Positions 12,801 through 24,903 of a stretch of 64,000 nt of DNA are shown in pieces (position 1 is the first letter of the stretch; each line of letters begins with the position of its first letter). The notes below the pieces were generated by a model. The model worked only from the letters and a program-made list of their open reading frames with translations. It had not been told where the DNA came from and searched no databases. Source of the stretch: Brugia malayi. Taxonomy: Eukaryota > Nematoda > Chromadorea > Rhabditida > Onchocercidae. The stretch covers positions 1-64,000 of the forward strand of contig NW_025062475.1 of assembly GCF_000002995.4 (NCBI RefSeq), in the 5' to 3' direction. A program made the translations under genes and the position numbers.

Positions 12801-13577
12801 AAAAATGATATTATGAATAGAAAGATCTTAGGATAGCTAGCTATATTCCTCTGTATTGTGTTGTTTTAAAATTGAGCAGCCAATTAGTGAGAGAAGTCAA
12901 AAGTAGGATTACAAGCATCATTAAGCATTACAGCAATTTTTTCTTTATCACTGGAGAATTTTGAGGTAGTTGAAAGTTTTCCGAAATTCAAAATCAGAGA
13001 TTAAAGGAATCACTGATTCGTTGTAAGCTTCTATTAAAGTCACTTATTGCATACTAGCATTTTAGTTGGAATTGGAAAAATGTTGGTAATAATCAGAAAA
13101 TTGTTAAACTATAAAAATAATTTTTATTTTTTAAGATTTTAAGGTAAACAAAATGATTTCTTATTAATATGCCTATACAGTGACCAGTTGTAATAAATTT
13201 TTCGATTTACTATCACGGCTGTGAGTCAGACTCCTCTATCCGGCTAATGTGGGAATACCGGAACAGGAATGATAAAGCTGCTGAAAGATTCCAGTCTATA
13301 TAATTTAACTAATAAGCAAATCTAGTAAAACGATTCAAGACAATATAGACTGCTTCATTACTTCTTGTAGTTAATACTGCAAAGTTCAACCGATAAGAGA
13401 AGAATGAATTCTATGTCATCCATCTATTGATATAAACTACCTAAGGTTTAAAAAAAAGAAAAAAATCATTTACTTATTCAAAATAACTCTGATTCGGTCG
13501 GTGTTTGCAGTACAGAAAAACCAAAAATTTATGCAAAAAGATCTAACAACGGTCCATTTGGTGACGAAAAACTGACA
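9841..13577. other. Intergenic region, no supported gene
   Basis: About 3.7 kb between the finger gene and the orphan gene. It contains long T tracts (near 10487-10508 and 10640) and somewhat less AT-rich sequence at 10.95-11.6 kb and near 13.2 kb. No frame carries a recognisable domain or a clean exon chain. Upstream exons or the 5' UTR of the orphan gene may lie here: a short ATG-containing segment at about 11896-11913 is followed by a GTATTT donor, but its phase does not fit the first certain exon. Confidence 0.5.
13531..13575 (+). promoter_or_regulatory. Upstream ORF of the orphan gene, ends 2 nt before the main ATG
   Basis: An ATG at 13531 opens a 14-codon frame ending with TGA at 13573-13575; the in-frame start of the orphan protein is at 13578. 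It lies downstream of the TTTGCAG acceptor at 13510. If that acceptor takes a spliced leader, this would be the first ORF in the mRNA. If coding exons lie further upstream it is irrelevant. Confidence 0.35.
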
Positions 13578-14578
13578 ATGTCAACTGTAAGGATAACAGA
13601 TGATGAATCGCTTTCTGGAGAGGCAAAAATGTCTGAAATAAGCAGCTTAAGCTCATTTACGAGACAATCGGTAAATGTCAAACACAAAAATTTCTGATAA
13701 ATACTTTTTATCGTTTCTATGCTTCTCAATTCTTATATTGAAATTCTAATTATATTAATGGAATTGAAAAAAAAAAGAGAATTATTTGAAAGTCTTAATA
13801 AATCAGATAATAGTAATGACATTAATAATGTAAATTAAAATAGATTTTATTACTAAAACTAATTTAAATCTTAAATTAGTTTATAATATAATTCCTTTTT
13901 TTAAACAATAGAATCCTGTGACAAATACGACACAAACTAGTACACAAGTTACTTCATTGGAACCTGCAAGTAATGAAGTACATGAATTTGATGTTGATTT
14001 ACTCTACAGTTGGGAGCAATCTTCTGGCACATTATCCTATGAAGCCTGGTCTCCTAGCCTAGTTGATACATTTGACAATGCTAAAATGGTAACTTTGGTT
14101 TTGTTTTTTTTGAATTATTTAATTTGCTTTATTTTTTTTTTTTGTTTTAAGTAATGAATTTAATTCATTTATTTAATTTATTGAAATAAAACACTTAAAA
14201 ATATCATTAAAACCTAACTTTCTTCGACTATACATAACTGAATGTTTTTAAAATTATTTATAATAAAGTATCAACTGTCTAACTTTTAGCTACCAAACTG
14301 TAAAGATACTATCTGTCGTGCAAAATTAAATCAACGTCTTTTGCGTGACTCAATGCCACCTCAAAAATTATTGTCAGCTAAATCATTGATAATACTAAAT
14401 GAAGAAATGCGACGAAAGCGCATGCGTGGACATTTATTGAAACGAATTGTTGTACCATGCAAAACAAATGAAAATATGGAACGTTATGAATTAATTTCAA
14501 AGGTAATTGAATGAATCAGAAAACTGATGACATTTGCGCTCTAACAACTTCTTTGGTACAAAATATTTATACTAGAAA

Positions 14579-14613
<35 letters not shown>

Positions 14614-15080
14614 TTAAGATATGTGATGATGCTATCAGTGAATATATGACATCAAATAATCACCAAAATAAGCTACTAAAAATAAATTTGGAATGTGGTG
14701 GTGATATGCCACCTAGAATTAAAGTTAATGGTATTCGTGTGGAACAACCAATAAATTATGATCAGGACTATTATGATACTAGCCAATCGGTAAAAGTAAG
14801 TCAATTTTTAAGAGTATCATATAGAAATATATCACAGAAATTAGATTAGAAAGATAATTTAAAAAATTAAATTTATTTGAAAATTTTAAAATTGAAAAGG
14901 AAAAAAGAAATTAATTAGTATTATTAAAAATAGGTTTGCAACGCAAATCATTCATTTCGACATCGTTCAACATGTTCTCCAGCACTACCATATCCATCGG
15001 CTAATACATTTAGTAGATGTTCAATTGAAGATTATGTCAAAAAGTTGAAAGGACGTCGACAGATGCAAGAAAAACAATAA
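13578..15080 (+). CDS. Uncharacterised basic protein (orphan)
   Basis: Five exons: 13578-13670 (possibly extending back to 13511), 13912-14088, 14290-14502, 14619-14795, 14934-15080, all joining in frame to about 268 residues. I do not recognise the family. Visible features: a Ser/Thr-rich acidic N-terminal half; a basic central segment (LNQRLLRDSMPP, EEMRRKRMRGHLLKR); several Cys (LPNCKDTICRAK, VVPCKT, LECGGDMPP); and a basic C-terminus ending FSRCSIEDYVKKLKGRRQ. No signal peptide or membrane segment. The start is uncertain because the first exon stays open upstream of the ATG. AATAAA signals follow at 15116-15125. The next gene on the same strand begins 636 bp downstream. Confidence 0.72.
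14581..14609. repeat. (TA)n microsatellite in an intron
   Basis: Pure TA repeat of 29 bp lying in the intron just upstream of the fourth exon of the orphan gene, 9 bp before that exon's acceptor (AAG at 14616-14618). Confidence 0.95.
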
Positions 15081-15715
15081 TCTTTTATCTTTTAAATTCC
15101 TAATCATTCATACTTAATAAATAAATTATCACATATTTATGTTTTAATCCTTTTCTCAAACTAAACGATCAAAAATTTGATTTCGTTAATTATCACATGG
15201 AAACTAATCATTACAAAATCACATGTACTAAAATAAATATAATCTTTTGGTCTTAATTTTATAATAATATAAGCCTTAAGCTTATATTTTTATTTCTTGA
15301 ACGTAATTTAGGATGAAAAAAAAAAAAAAATGTCTTAATTTGTAAAAAAAAATTTACATTTTATGTAAATTTTTCCAAGAATAATATAAGTTAACTAATG
15401 ACATTAACTTTTTTATTTTTACTTATTTTATATTTTGTGGGCGGTGGAATTACTAGTCATTTATCATTTAATCAATAAATCAATTTAAAAGATAATTTGG
15501 TGGTGTGACAATAAACAACAATTTTGTAACGAAGTCAGCAATTTCAGTTAGTATTTTTTTTTTTTTGCATATGTGAATGTATTTTGTGAATAGCATTAAT
15601 TTTTATGAATAATTATCAGTTAATGATAACATTGATAAAGCCTTCTAATCAACTTTTCAAATTTACATTTCAAAAATTTATTATTTAAAATGATTTGTTG
15701 TAGAGGCCATAACTG
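15081..15715 (+). other. Short same-strand spacer (possible intercistronic region)
   Basis: 636 bp of AT-rich sequence between the orphan-gene stop and the ORP start. It holds the orphan gene's polyadenylation signals and ends with a TTGTTGTAG acceptor at 15703, 13 nt before the next ATG, which suits SL trans-splicing. Confidence 0.5.
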
Positions 15716-17033
15716 ATGTCAGCACCACATCATGGTGCTTCTGGGCCAAATGAGTCAGCAGCTACACGAATCACTCCACCAGCCAAAAAATTATCAAAAA
15801 TTAGCAAAAAATTAGCAATCAAGAAGGAACGACTTGTACCAATGAATGATTTACCACTTGATGCACCACCCGTTGATTGCCCGCCCGTTTATGAGGTAAT
15901 TAACCTGTTGGGTACCCAGGAATTTTATTGATTGATAAATTATCTTTTTGATTTTCTTAAATTACTAACTGAAAATGATTCATTGATTCAGAATTGTTAA
16001 TCAAATTTAATTTAATAAATTGTTAAACATTTGATCAGTTAATAAATCAAATTTAAATTTCATTATATCCGTTTGATTTCAGTGTTATTTCATCTCAAAT
16101 AGTTTATTATAAAACAAAATTAGTTATAAAAATATGAATTCAAATAGTTTTTTTATAAAATAAATTTAAAAAATAATAATGTAATATAGAATTAGCCATA
16201 ATTATTAAAATATCTTTATAAATAGAAGTATCATTGATATCTTTATCAGTGATACTTACAATTTATAAAAGTAACCTATGAAATTGCAATATTTTAGTGT
16301 TATGTAACGATGAAACCATTAAAAAAGCATCGTCTCACAATCACAAAACGTTATTTTGGTAGAGTTACCCGTGGTCTGATGCGATTAATGCCAGAAAAAA
16401 GTGCTAAAGCAACAAACGAAGCTATCGGTTCTGAATATACCATCGATTTAACTGGTGTTTGTATTTTTATTTATCATTTTTTTTTATTTTTATTTTTCAT
16501 TTATCGATTTACCCGTTTTAATTTACATATTCATTTCATTAGTTAGACTTATGATATCAGTGCCTATATGTATTTTAAATTACTTATAAACCTAATTTCA
16601 TATTTTAATATATTAAAAATAATTAAACAGTTATAAATTATTTCAAAGACATTTTATTAAAAGATATGAAAAAAAAAAAAAAAAAAAAGAAACATGAAAA
16701 CATATTTTCTATTTTTAGGTAGCAATTTCATGTGATGACTCTAAACGAAGACTAATTTTTAAATTCAAAAAAGAATCACGTGATATAGGTCCAGTAAATA
16801 AGATTGAATATGATACATTCAAGGAAATGATCCAGAAACATCGTAATTATCGTCAAAGCGCTTATCGTAGCAAGTATATATTTTCGAAAAATTAAAAAAC
16901 TAAAAAATTGAATATTAAGAATAATTGATATTGGCATTAGCTATTATTAAATGCTAAATATTATAATATTAATACAATTCAAATCTTATATCAATTACAT
17001 TTCTTCTTCTTACAAACAGTAGAAATTTATGAT

Positions 17034-17064
<31 letters not shown>

Positions 17065-18088
17065 AGAAAAAGAAAGCTAAAATATCTTCTCTTCAACAGA
17101 TTGGTTGATAAAATTTCATCTGATGGTTGAATTGGAAATACAAAATTATTTCCTTAAATGTAATCTTTTTCAAAAAATCTTCATCCTTTTTTCTATTGTT
17201 TTTTCTTTTTTTATTTTGTTTTTTTTTTTTTTTTTTAAAAAAGGATTTTTATTATTATTATTTTATAATAGTTGTTAAGAAAGGAGGATATCAATGAATT
17301 AATTACTGCAAATGCTTATCAGAGTAATGGTTCCAGTCCAGTAATTTGGCGGTAAGTTCTAAATATTTCAATAAAAACAAAAAATGAGCCCAGAATTTGA
17401 ATAGTTAGTTTATTAAAAGAGCAAGAAAACTAATTGATCATTTGGTAAATTCCTAATTTTATTTAAATTTTACAAAATTTTTTCTAATGAATTCTTATAA
17501 TTTTAATTAAATAGAAGAAAAAAATGCATGCTAGTATAATTGAATAGATTTTACTAGGCACAAGAATATTCAAATAATCAGTTAGGATTTTATGCTTAAA
17601 TAAAAAAAAAAAAAAGGCCTGCTAATACGGAGCAAGATACTATTGAAACGGCCAAATTACGTGAAGATTCTCGTGGCAATACAATAGCTGAATTAAATGA
17701 AAAAGTGGCTAAAATTATTAATGATATCAAAGTAATTGCAATTGAAATGAAGCTAATGAGAAAAGAATTAAAGGTATCAGGAAATTTTGCTTTTTTTTTT
17801 CTTTTCTATTTTTTTTTTTTCAAAAATATAAATTCTTTTATTATTATTTATTTAGAATCAAAAATTTTCAGCAATTGTTAAATTTTTAAATTATTACATT
17901 AAAGATTAAGATTAATGAAGAAGAAGAAAAAAATTCTATTAAAATTATCAAAAGTCTTTTTTCTTTTTTTTTTTTTTAGGAATTAATAAAAACTATTCAA
18001 AGTGGAAAAACATTACCAACAACAGAAAGTAAAGAAAGTAAATTTTTTTTTTTTTTAATTTTAACCAATTTTACCATTCTAGTTATCC

Positions 18089-18132
<44 letters not shown>

Positions 18133-21100
18133 CCCTCTTTGCTGAATTTTTTTAATGTAAAAAATTGAATTTGATGACAAATGCATTAGCATTAAATAAG
18201 CATAATATAATTAGCCGTGTAATTTATAGTTAGTTAATAAAATTTTTCAAAAATTTTCAGACGATGATGATCATGATTCGGATGATTCTGATGAGAAAGC
18301 AGATGCATCTACTCCAGATAATAATCAAATATTAGTTGATGCAATACAAAAGTATTTACAAAGTTTTTCTTTTTTACTTTTTCTAATAAAGTAATTAAAG
18401 TGTACTTAAAGTTATCTATTATCATATTTAATTCATTAATTATAAGAAAAAATTAAATTTATAATTAAAAATGAATGACTAAAGCATAAGTTACTAAATT
18501 ATAAATTAATGATACACTTTAAGTTTTAATTTACATAAATTATAAATTACAAATACAGCATAAAATCTCTCAATAAAATAATTTTTAAAAAAAAAAGCAG
18601 AAAAAAAAACAAAGTTTCCAATGAGAAAATTTTTTTGTCAGGAAATTATTAACATTCTTATTATTATTATTATTAATTTTTTAGCATTTAATTAAAATTA
18701 TTAACATTTTTAACATTTAATTACGTTTCTTTCTTTTTTTTTAAATTCAATTTTTAAACAAAAAAATTTATTTCAAATTTTTGAACTATTAAAGAAATGA
18801 AATTTAATTATTTTTTTACTTTTTTTCTCTTCCATTTTGTGTTATTTACGGTTTTTTTTTTTTTTTTAGAGAAACGATGAAAGAAAAAATTATAGAAGAT
18901 AAGAAAGGTTATATTTTATTTTATATCTGTTTAAAATTTTACATTTCACTTACAAATACACTTATCAATTATATAACTATCATAAATGAATGTTATACTT
19001 AAATATGCTTAATTAGTTATTTTCAGTAATTCAATCTGTTAAAAAATGCTATTATTAAATTAGTACAGTTATAGTACTAAAATATAATTTAAATGTAAGG
19101 AAATCTCAGTAAGGATGCATCGAATTATCATTGATAATATCATGAGTAATTAATTATTTCAAAAAAGAAATGATTGAATATTTTAACTCATAAAAGTAAT
19201 TATTCATATCAAAAATGTTCTTTAATACCTGAGGAAAATAATAGCTATTATTTTTAAGATCATAAATAATATGGTTAAAAAATTTTAAAATTTTATTTTC
19301 ATATCATAAATGTTTTAATAGAAACTTTGAAAGAAAAAAAAAATAAAAAAAGAAAAGAAAAACAATTGATATTATTTTTAGGAATCAAACTAAAGGATAA
19401 AAAAATTTTGTTAGTTTTTTTTTTCCTTTCTTTTTTTTCTTCCCTTTTTTTTTTGTTCTATTTGCATGTTTTTTTTAATTTTTGTGAGATTTCAATTAAA
19501 AAAAAATTTGCTTGTTTTTTTTTTTCATTTTGTATTTAGAATTATTATTTCAGACAAAAGAGTAAAATTTATTTACCCGAAGAAATCATTGAAAAAAAGG
19601 TAAATTATGTTTTTTTTTTTTTGTTTAATTACAAATAAAATTCAAAATTAAAAAAAAAAAAAAAAAGATTTTCAAAAAGTTTTCTGCAAAATATGAATTA
19701 ATTTTTCACTAAATTAAAAAGCAAAAACTAACATATTTTTATTTTTTTTTCTATTTTATATCTTCAGTGATAAATTTCAGGAAGAAAAACCTGAACGATT
19801 GATATTGGAAGGTGGAGAGTTAGAAAAGATTCAACCTCGAAGACACCGAGATCAATTGCCAAAGCCATCGATAGCTGGTGAAGAGCTAGGCTTACGACAA
19901 TTGATGGCAATTGTTGCCCGACGTTTACCCTTACCAATATCATTCTTCGAACCACTTACAATGCTACAGGTAAACAGAAGTTTACATTAGAATTTTTTTT
20001 TTTTTTAAATCTTAAATTAGCAATTAGCTACTAATTAAGTCATTAATTTGACTACTAATATTTACATTAATTATTTAAATGATGCTTTTAGGAGTAATTT
20101 AATATTCATTTACAGGATAAAAGAAACTTTTTATTACAATGCTTTAGACTGCTTTTTTTTTTTTTTTTTAGTTTCTAATTTAAGTTTATTCAATTTTAAT
20201 TCCTCTAAAATTTTCATAAATTTTCGAAGAATAGAAATCTTTTAGGTCCTTTGTGAAGAATTACGATATTCCGGACAAACACTAAATCGAGCAATATCAG
20301 CTTATGATCCATTAGATCGTATTGCTTATGTAACAGCTTTTGCAGTAAGCAGCTATTCCGGTATGGTATGCCGGAAACAGAAACCGTTTAATCCGTTACT
20401 TGGTGAAACATTTGATTATGTATCTAATGAAGGATGGAAATATCATGCTGAGCAGGTTAGTTCATTTCATAAATATTAAATATCATTATAGTCTACATGA
20501 TTTTAGCTTAATTAAATGATAATTGATAAGATGTGATAAATGATATTTGTGAATTTATTAAGAGAGAATTTAAAGTAATCAGCAAATTTTATTCATAAAA
20601 GTCTAGAATAGAGCTTTTTTTTTTTTTCATTATTCATAAATGTTTACTTTTTTTAAATTTCAAAAAATTTTCAGGTAAGTCATCATCCAGCTATAACAGC
20701 TGCACATGCTGAAGGATTAAATTGGGAATGGTGGCAAACATTAATATCAACACCAAAAACATCATGGTCAGGTGTTATTGAAGCAACACCAGAATTACCT
20801 GTACGTGTACGATTAGGTAAAGAGGATTATTGCTGGAATAGAGTAAGTTAAAAAAATATTCGTTATTTTTTTTTTTTTTAAAAAAAAGTGTAAAAGTGAA
20901 ATAAAAATAATTATCATAATTTTTATCACAAAAAAAAAAAAAAAGATAACAAAAAATTATCATAAAAAAAAAAAAAAAATTTTTTTTTTCAGGTAAAAGT
21001 AATCATTGAAAATGCCTCAGCAACAGCTGAATATCGTAAATTAAAAATGGATGGAATAATGAATATGAGATGTAGTAATGGTTATACTAGTACAATAATT

Positions 21101-22225
21101 TTTCGTAAAGATCGACAAACTGAAATTTATGGTACTATTATGGATAATCATGGTGTTACAGTTGTTAAACTTTTTGGTTACTATGATCGATTTTTGCAAA
21201 AGTTAGAATTTATTATTCAAAAAAAAAAAAAAAATAAATAAAAGAATATATGCTTTTAAATTCTTAAAAAGAAAATGTAAAAAAAATTTTTTTTTTTTTG
21301 TTGAAATAGAAATTTAGTAGAAAATTGAAATGTTTAATAAGATACATCCAAAATTCGTCCAAAAATTAGCTAAATTTTGATAATTTGTATATAAAAATTA
21401 AATGTTTATATGAAAATTTTTCCATATGAAATACAAATTTCAAAGATTTTAATTTTAGATAAATTATAGGAACACTTGAAGTTTAATAACTAAGCAAATC
21501 AGATATGATTGAATTGATGATATTTTGCTATCATGAAACAAACAAACAAACAAAATTTCTTCATTTTCAATTTTTGCTTTTTTTTTTTTTGTTTTTTTTT
21601 TTTGTATTTGCTGAAAATGTTTGAAAATAGTTTTGTAAGATTATCATCTATTATCTTTCATCTTTTTACTAAGCCATTAAATTTTACTTCGTTCATAACT
21701 TTAGGGTAGAAATATTTCTATTCAAATTCTGGTTCCATCCATAATTTCAGTGGATAGAAATATTTACTTATTTTTCTTCTTTGTTTAGCTCTACTCCGCT
21801 CACAAACTTATGATTGAAATATATATATTTGGAAGAATGATAAAATCAATTTATATGTAACTAAATATTAGATATAGAAGTATATTCAAATATCCTTTAA
21901 TTATAATAAAATTTTTATTGGGTCAAGGTCATTTAATACTTTACAATACATTCATTTTCTGTCCTTGTTTTTTTTTTTTTTTTTTTAGGGTAAATCAAAA
22001 GGATTACTTATTCGAAGCAATTCCATTACCCAAAAATGCAAATCAGTTCTATGGATTTTCACAATTTGCATGCGGATTGAATGAATTTTTAAGCAATGAT
22101 GAGAAATTAAGTGCTCCACCAACCGATAGTCGATTTAGACCGGATTTGAAAGCTCTCGAGAATGCTGATACTTCTCGAGCTATTGAAGCTAAAGCTAATC
22201 TTGAAAAGGTTTTATCATTCTTATT

Positions 22226-22257
<32 letters not shown>

Positions 22258-22658
22258 CATTTCTAAACATACAGATTATATATAAGCAAAAAGTTAGCTT
22301 ATTTTACTTATTCTAATAAGTTGAAGTAAATTTGTATTGTTCTATTTATTTCATTGATTAAACTCTTAAGGATTTTTCTTTTTTTATTTTCATTTTAAAT
22401 ATTTTAAACTAACAAAATATATTTAACTAGAATATACTTTTTAAGTTGCAACGAGCACGTAATGAAACGATACATAAGCGTATGTGGTTTGAACAACGAC
22501 AAGATTTGATGACAAATACAACTTTATGGATTTGTAATGGTCGATATTGGCAAGCAAAGGAAAAAAAATTTAAGGGTTATTCGGATATGCTTCAATTATT
22601 CTGGTATATTGCATATTTATCAAATTTGTTTTATACTCTATTTTCAATCTCAATTTAA
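15716..22658 (+). CDS. Oxysterol-binding-protein-related protein (ORP), PH domain plus ORD
   Basis: Lipid transfer protein expected to exchange sterol and phosphoinositide between ER and other membranes. Exons: 15716-15895, 16298-16456, 16719-16873, 17280-17351, 17617-17773, 17980-18037, 18261-18351, 18870-~18910, 19554-19601, 19781-19969, 20246-20455, 20675-20842, 20993-21201, 21989-22208, 22446-22658, about 720 residues. The N-terminal third is a divergent PH-like domain (KPLKKHRLTITKRYFG...), then a coiled/acidic linker (DDDHDSDDSDEKAD). The C-terminal ligand-binding domain has LPKPSIAGEELGLRQLM, KPFNPLLGETFDYV, the ORP signature as EQVSHHPA (usual EQVSHHPP) and PPTDSRFRPD. Order and motifs are closest to the ORP3/6/7 group in my memory. 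Weak points: the exon near 18870 does not join 19554 in phase, so an exon there may be missed; the acceptor at 17280 is atypical; the last 18 codons after LQLFW may be intron. Polyadenylation signal at 22672. Confidence 0.94.
18092..18129. repeat. (TC)n microsatellite in an ORP intron
   Basis: About 38 bp of pure CT repeat in the intron before the exon at 18261. It is a polypyrimidine run but too far upstream to be the branch/acceptor tract. Confidence 0.95.
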
Positions 22659-24903
22659 GCAATTATTGCAGAATAAAATTAGATTATTTTATGGTTAGAA
22701 TGGAAAAAGATAAATGATCTTTGTAATATAATATTGATTAAAAATTTATCACTGTAGATGGAAATTATCATCTCGAAATACAATTTTCAAAAAAAAAAAA
22801 AATAGTGGAACTTAAGAGTGTCACTCAAATTGTACTGATGTCAACTATCAATGGAATCGATCAACTGAGGTATGATATAGACTAAATCAAATATCACGTT
22901 ATATTTAATGTTCGAGATAGGAAGTTTATGTATTATTTAAAGATATTTCTGTGCCTTAGAATAAATTAACGAATAATATTATAGACATCTAAAAAAAAAG
23001 CATGACATATATATATATATTCAAATTTATCCTACTGTTTTTCTAATAATAATAATGTGAACCGGAATAGTATGGTCATAAGCCGATTCAAAAGTTAGTA
23101 TCGAGTATCGAGAAAGCGTAGTAATATTGTATAGGAACCATTGAACATGCTACTGAGATTGTTTTGACAATTCTTTATATACACTAAACTTTTGAAATTC
23201 TCTATACAACTGAAATTATTAATTATTCAGATACAATGCAAAAATGGATCTTATACAATCTATCAATGGATTAAGAAAGCGAAAAATATATGTCACAGCA
23301 ATTGGCTACTATATTAGTTATAAAACTAGAAAAAAAAAAAGTAAAGTATTAAAGGAATGCTCCAAAGAATATATTTCACATTATAATAACCACATTAAAA
23401 TGTACTAAGAGAGCTAAATTACAAAAGGTAATCATAATAATACGACAAATACTATTCGAATTTTCTGGCCTTAATTGTTGAGTTATTATAATATCTAATT
23501 CATGTTTTATTCATACTTTAACTATTCTCATACTGTCACTGATGCATACAACAATAAGACTATTTCCGACAAAAATCTTTTAGTAACACTTATATTATCA
23601 CTAATGTAAATTACTTTTTTATTACCTGACATTAGCATTAGCATTTTTAACTTAACTTTTAAATCATTCCACAAAAGAATACTGTCCAATTCAACTCATC
23701 GTTTTAACAATGACAAAAATAGCAAAAAATATCTTTAATAAGTGAATAAAAAAATTTACTGAAGCTATGAAGATCTTATAGATCAGTTATAAAACTAAAA
23801 AATGACAAGCTATTTCTACAAATATGTACATTGAACTATTATAATCAGTAAATGTTACTTCGTTGAATACCAAACATAGATGCATATGAAATATGCACAA
23901 ATACCAGCATCAAAAATCTATAATATGAAGAAAGCATATAAGAGTGACTACAGCAGCAATACACATATACCTGAAGGAGTATAACCCTACGTATACAGGC
24001 AGTGATCCTTAATTAAAAAATCCTTATTAGATTATTCACAATGAATTATGCACATTGAATAATTGGACAGAGTTTACAGTCCTTTAAATCCATTCTTTTT
24101 GAATAGAATCAATTCTTTCCAACAACATTTATAAAAAGAATCTTTTCCAAGCCTCCCCCGTTGAAATAAAAAAAAAAAACCGGTCAAAAATTCAATAAAA
24201 GTTATCAAAATGAATGTAATACAAAACCGAAGAACAGTAAAGCACACGATATTTGAATCCAAAACTATGAACCGATACAATCTTGAGAAGTATAAAAATT
24301 AAAAAAGTAAGCAAATTACATCATTGAATCAATCGCAAAAAATGAAGACAAAAGCCATATTACAAGGAAGAAAATAGACAATGCATTGAAAAGGCGGAAA
24401 ACATGACTTTTTCTGAAATCAAAATAAGCACACATTAAAGACGTAATTTTTGAATTTTGCAACCAGTTCATTACATAAATGTCTTAGTAAATCAAAAAAA
24501 ATATCAACAAAAAATAGAGCGAAAATGGAAGCATGTATTAGAAATCAGTCAGCTTTTTTATCGTAATTTCTTACTATAAAAAAGCTTAATACTGTAAATT
24601 TATCATTGCAAAAATTATAAAATTTCTAATGAAAAGGTCAACAAACATAGAGCAGCGAAATGCATACATTTCAGAATTATTGTTTCTAATTCTTTAAAAG
24701 ACAGTTCCTTAAAAATGAGAATAAAAAGTTATTATAAAATTCTAAAAGCAAAACGAACGACTGCTAGAAATTACCACCTTGAAAAAATTACTGATCTACT
24801 ATCTGAAGCTTTTGGAAGTTGACACAGAACAATGATGCATCAGTGACTATTACCTTCTGTAAAACTATTTATTGATTGATTGAAAAGCATACATTAAATA
24901 AAT
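22659..24903. other. Convergent intergenic region between ORP and BCAS3
   Basis: About 2.2 kb where two genes end tail to tail. It holds the ORP polyadenylation signal (AATAAA at 22672) and, on the minus strand, a BCAS3 signal (TTTATT on plus at 24868). The rest is A-rich without recognisable coding potential; the minus-strand frame at 24074-24280 shows no domain. Confidence 0.6.

Noticed and set aside
13200..13300. Structured RNA around TCCGGCTAATGTGGGAATACCGGA
   Set aside because: Only a five-base stem is visible and nothing else supports an RNA gene.
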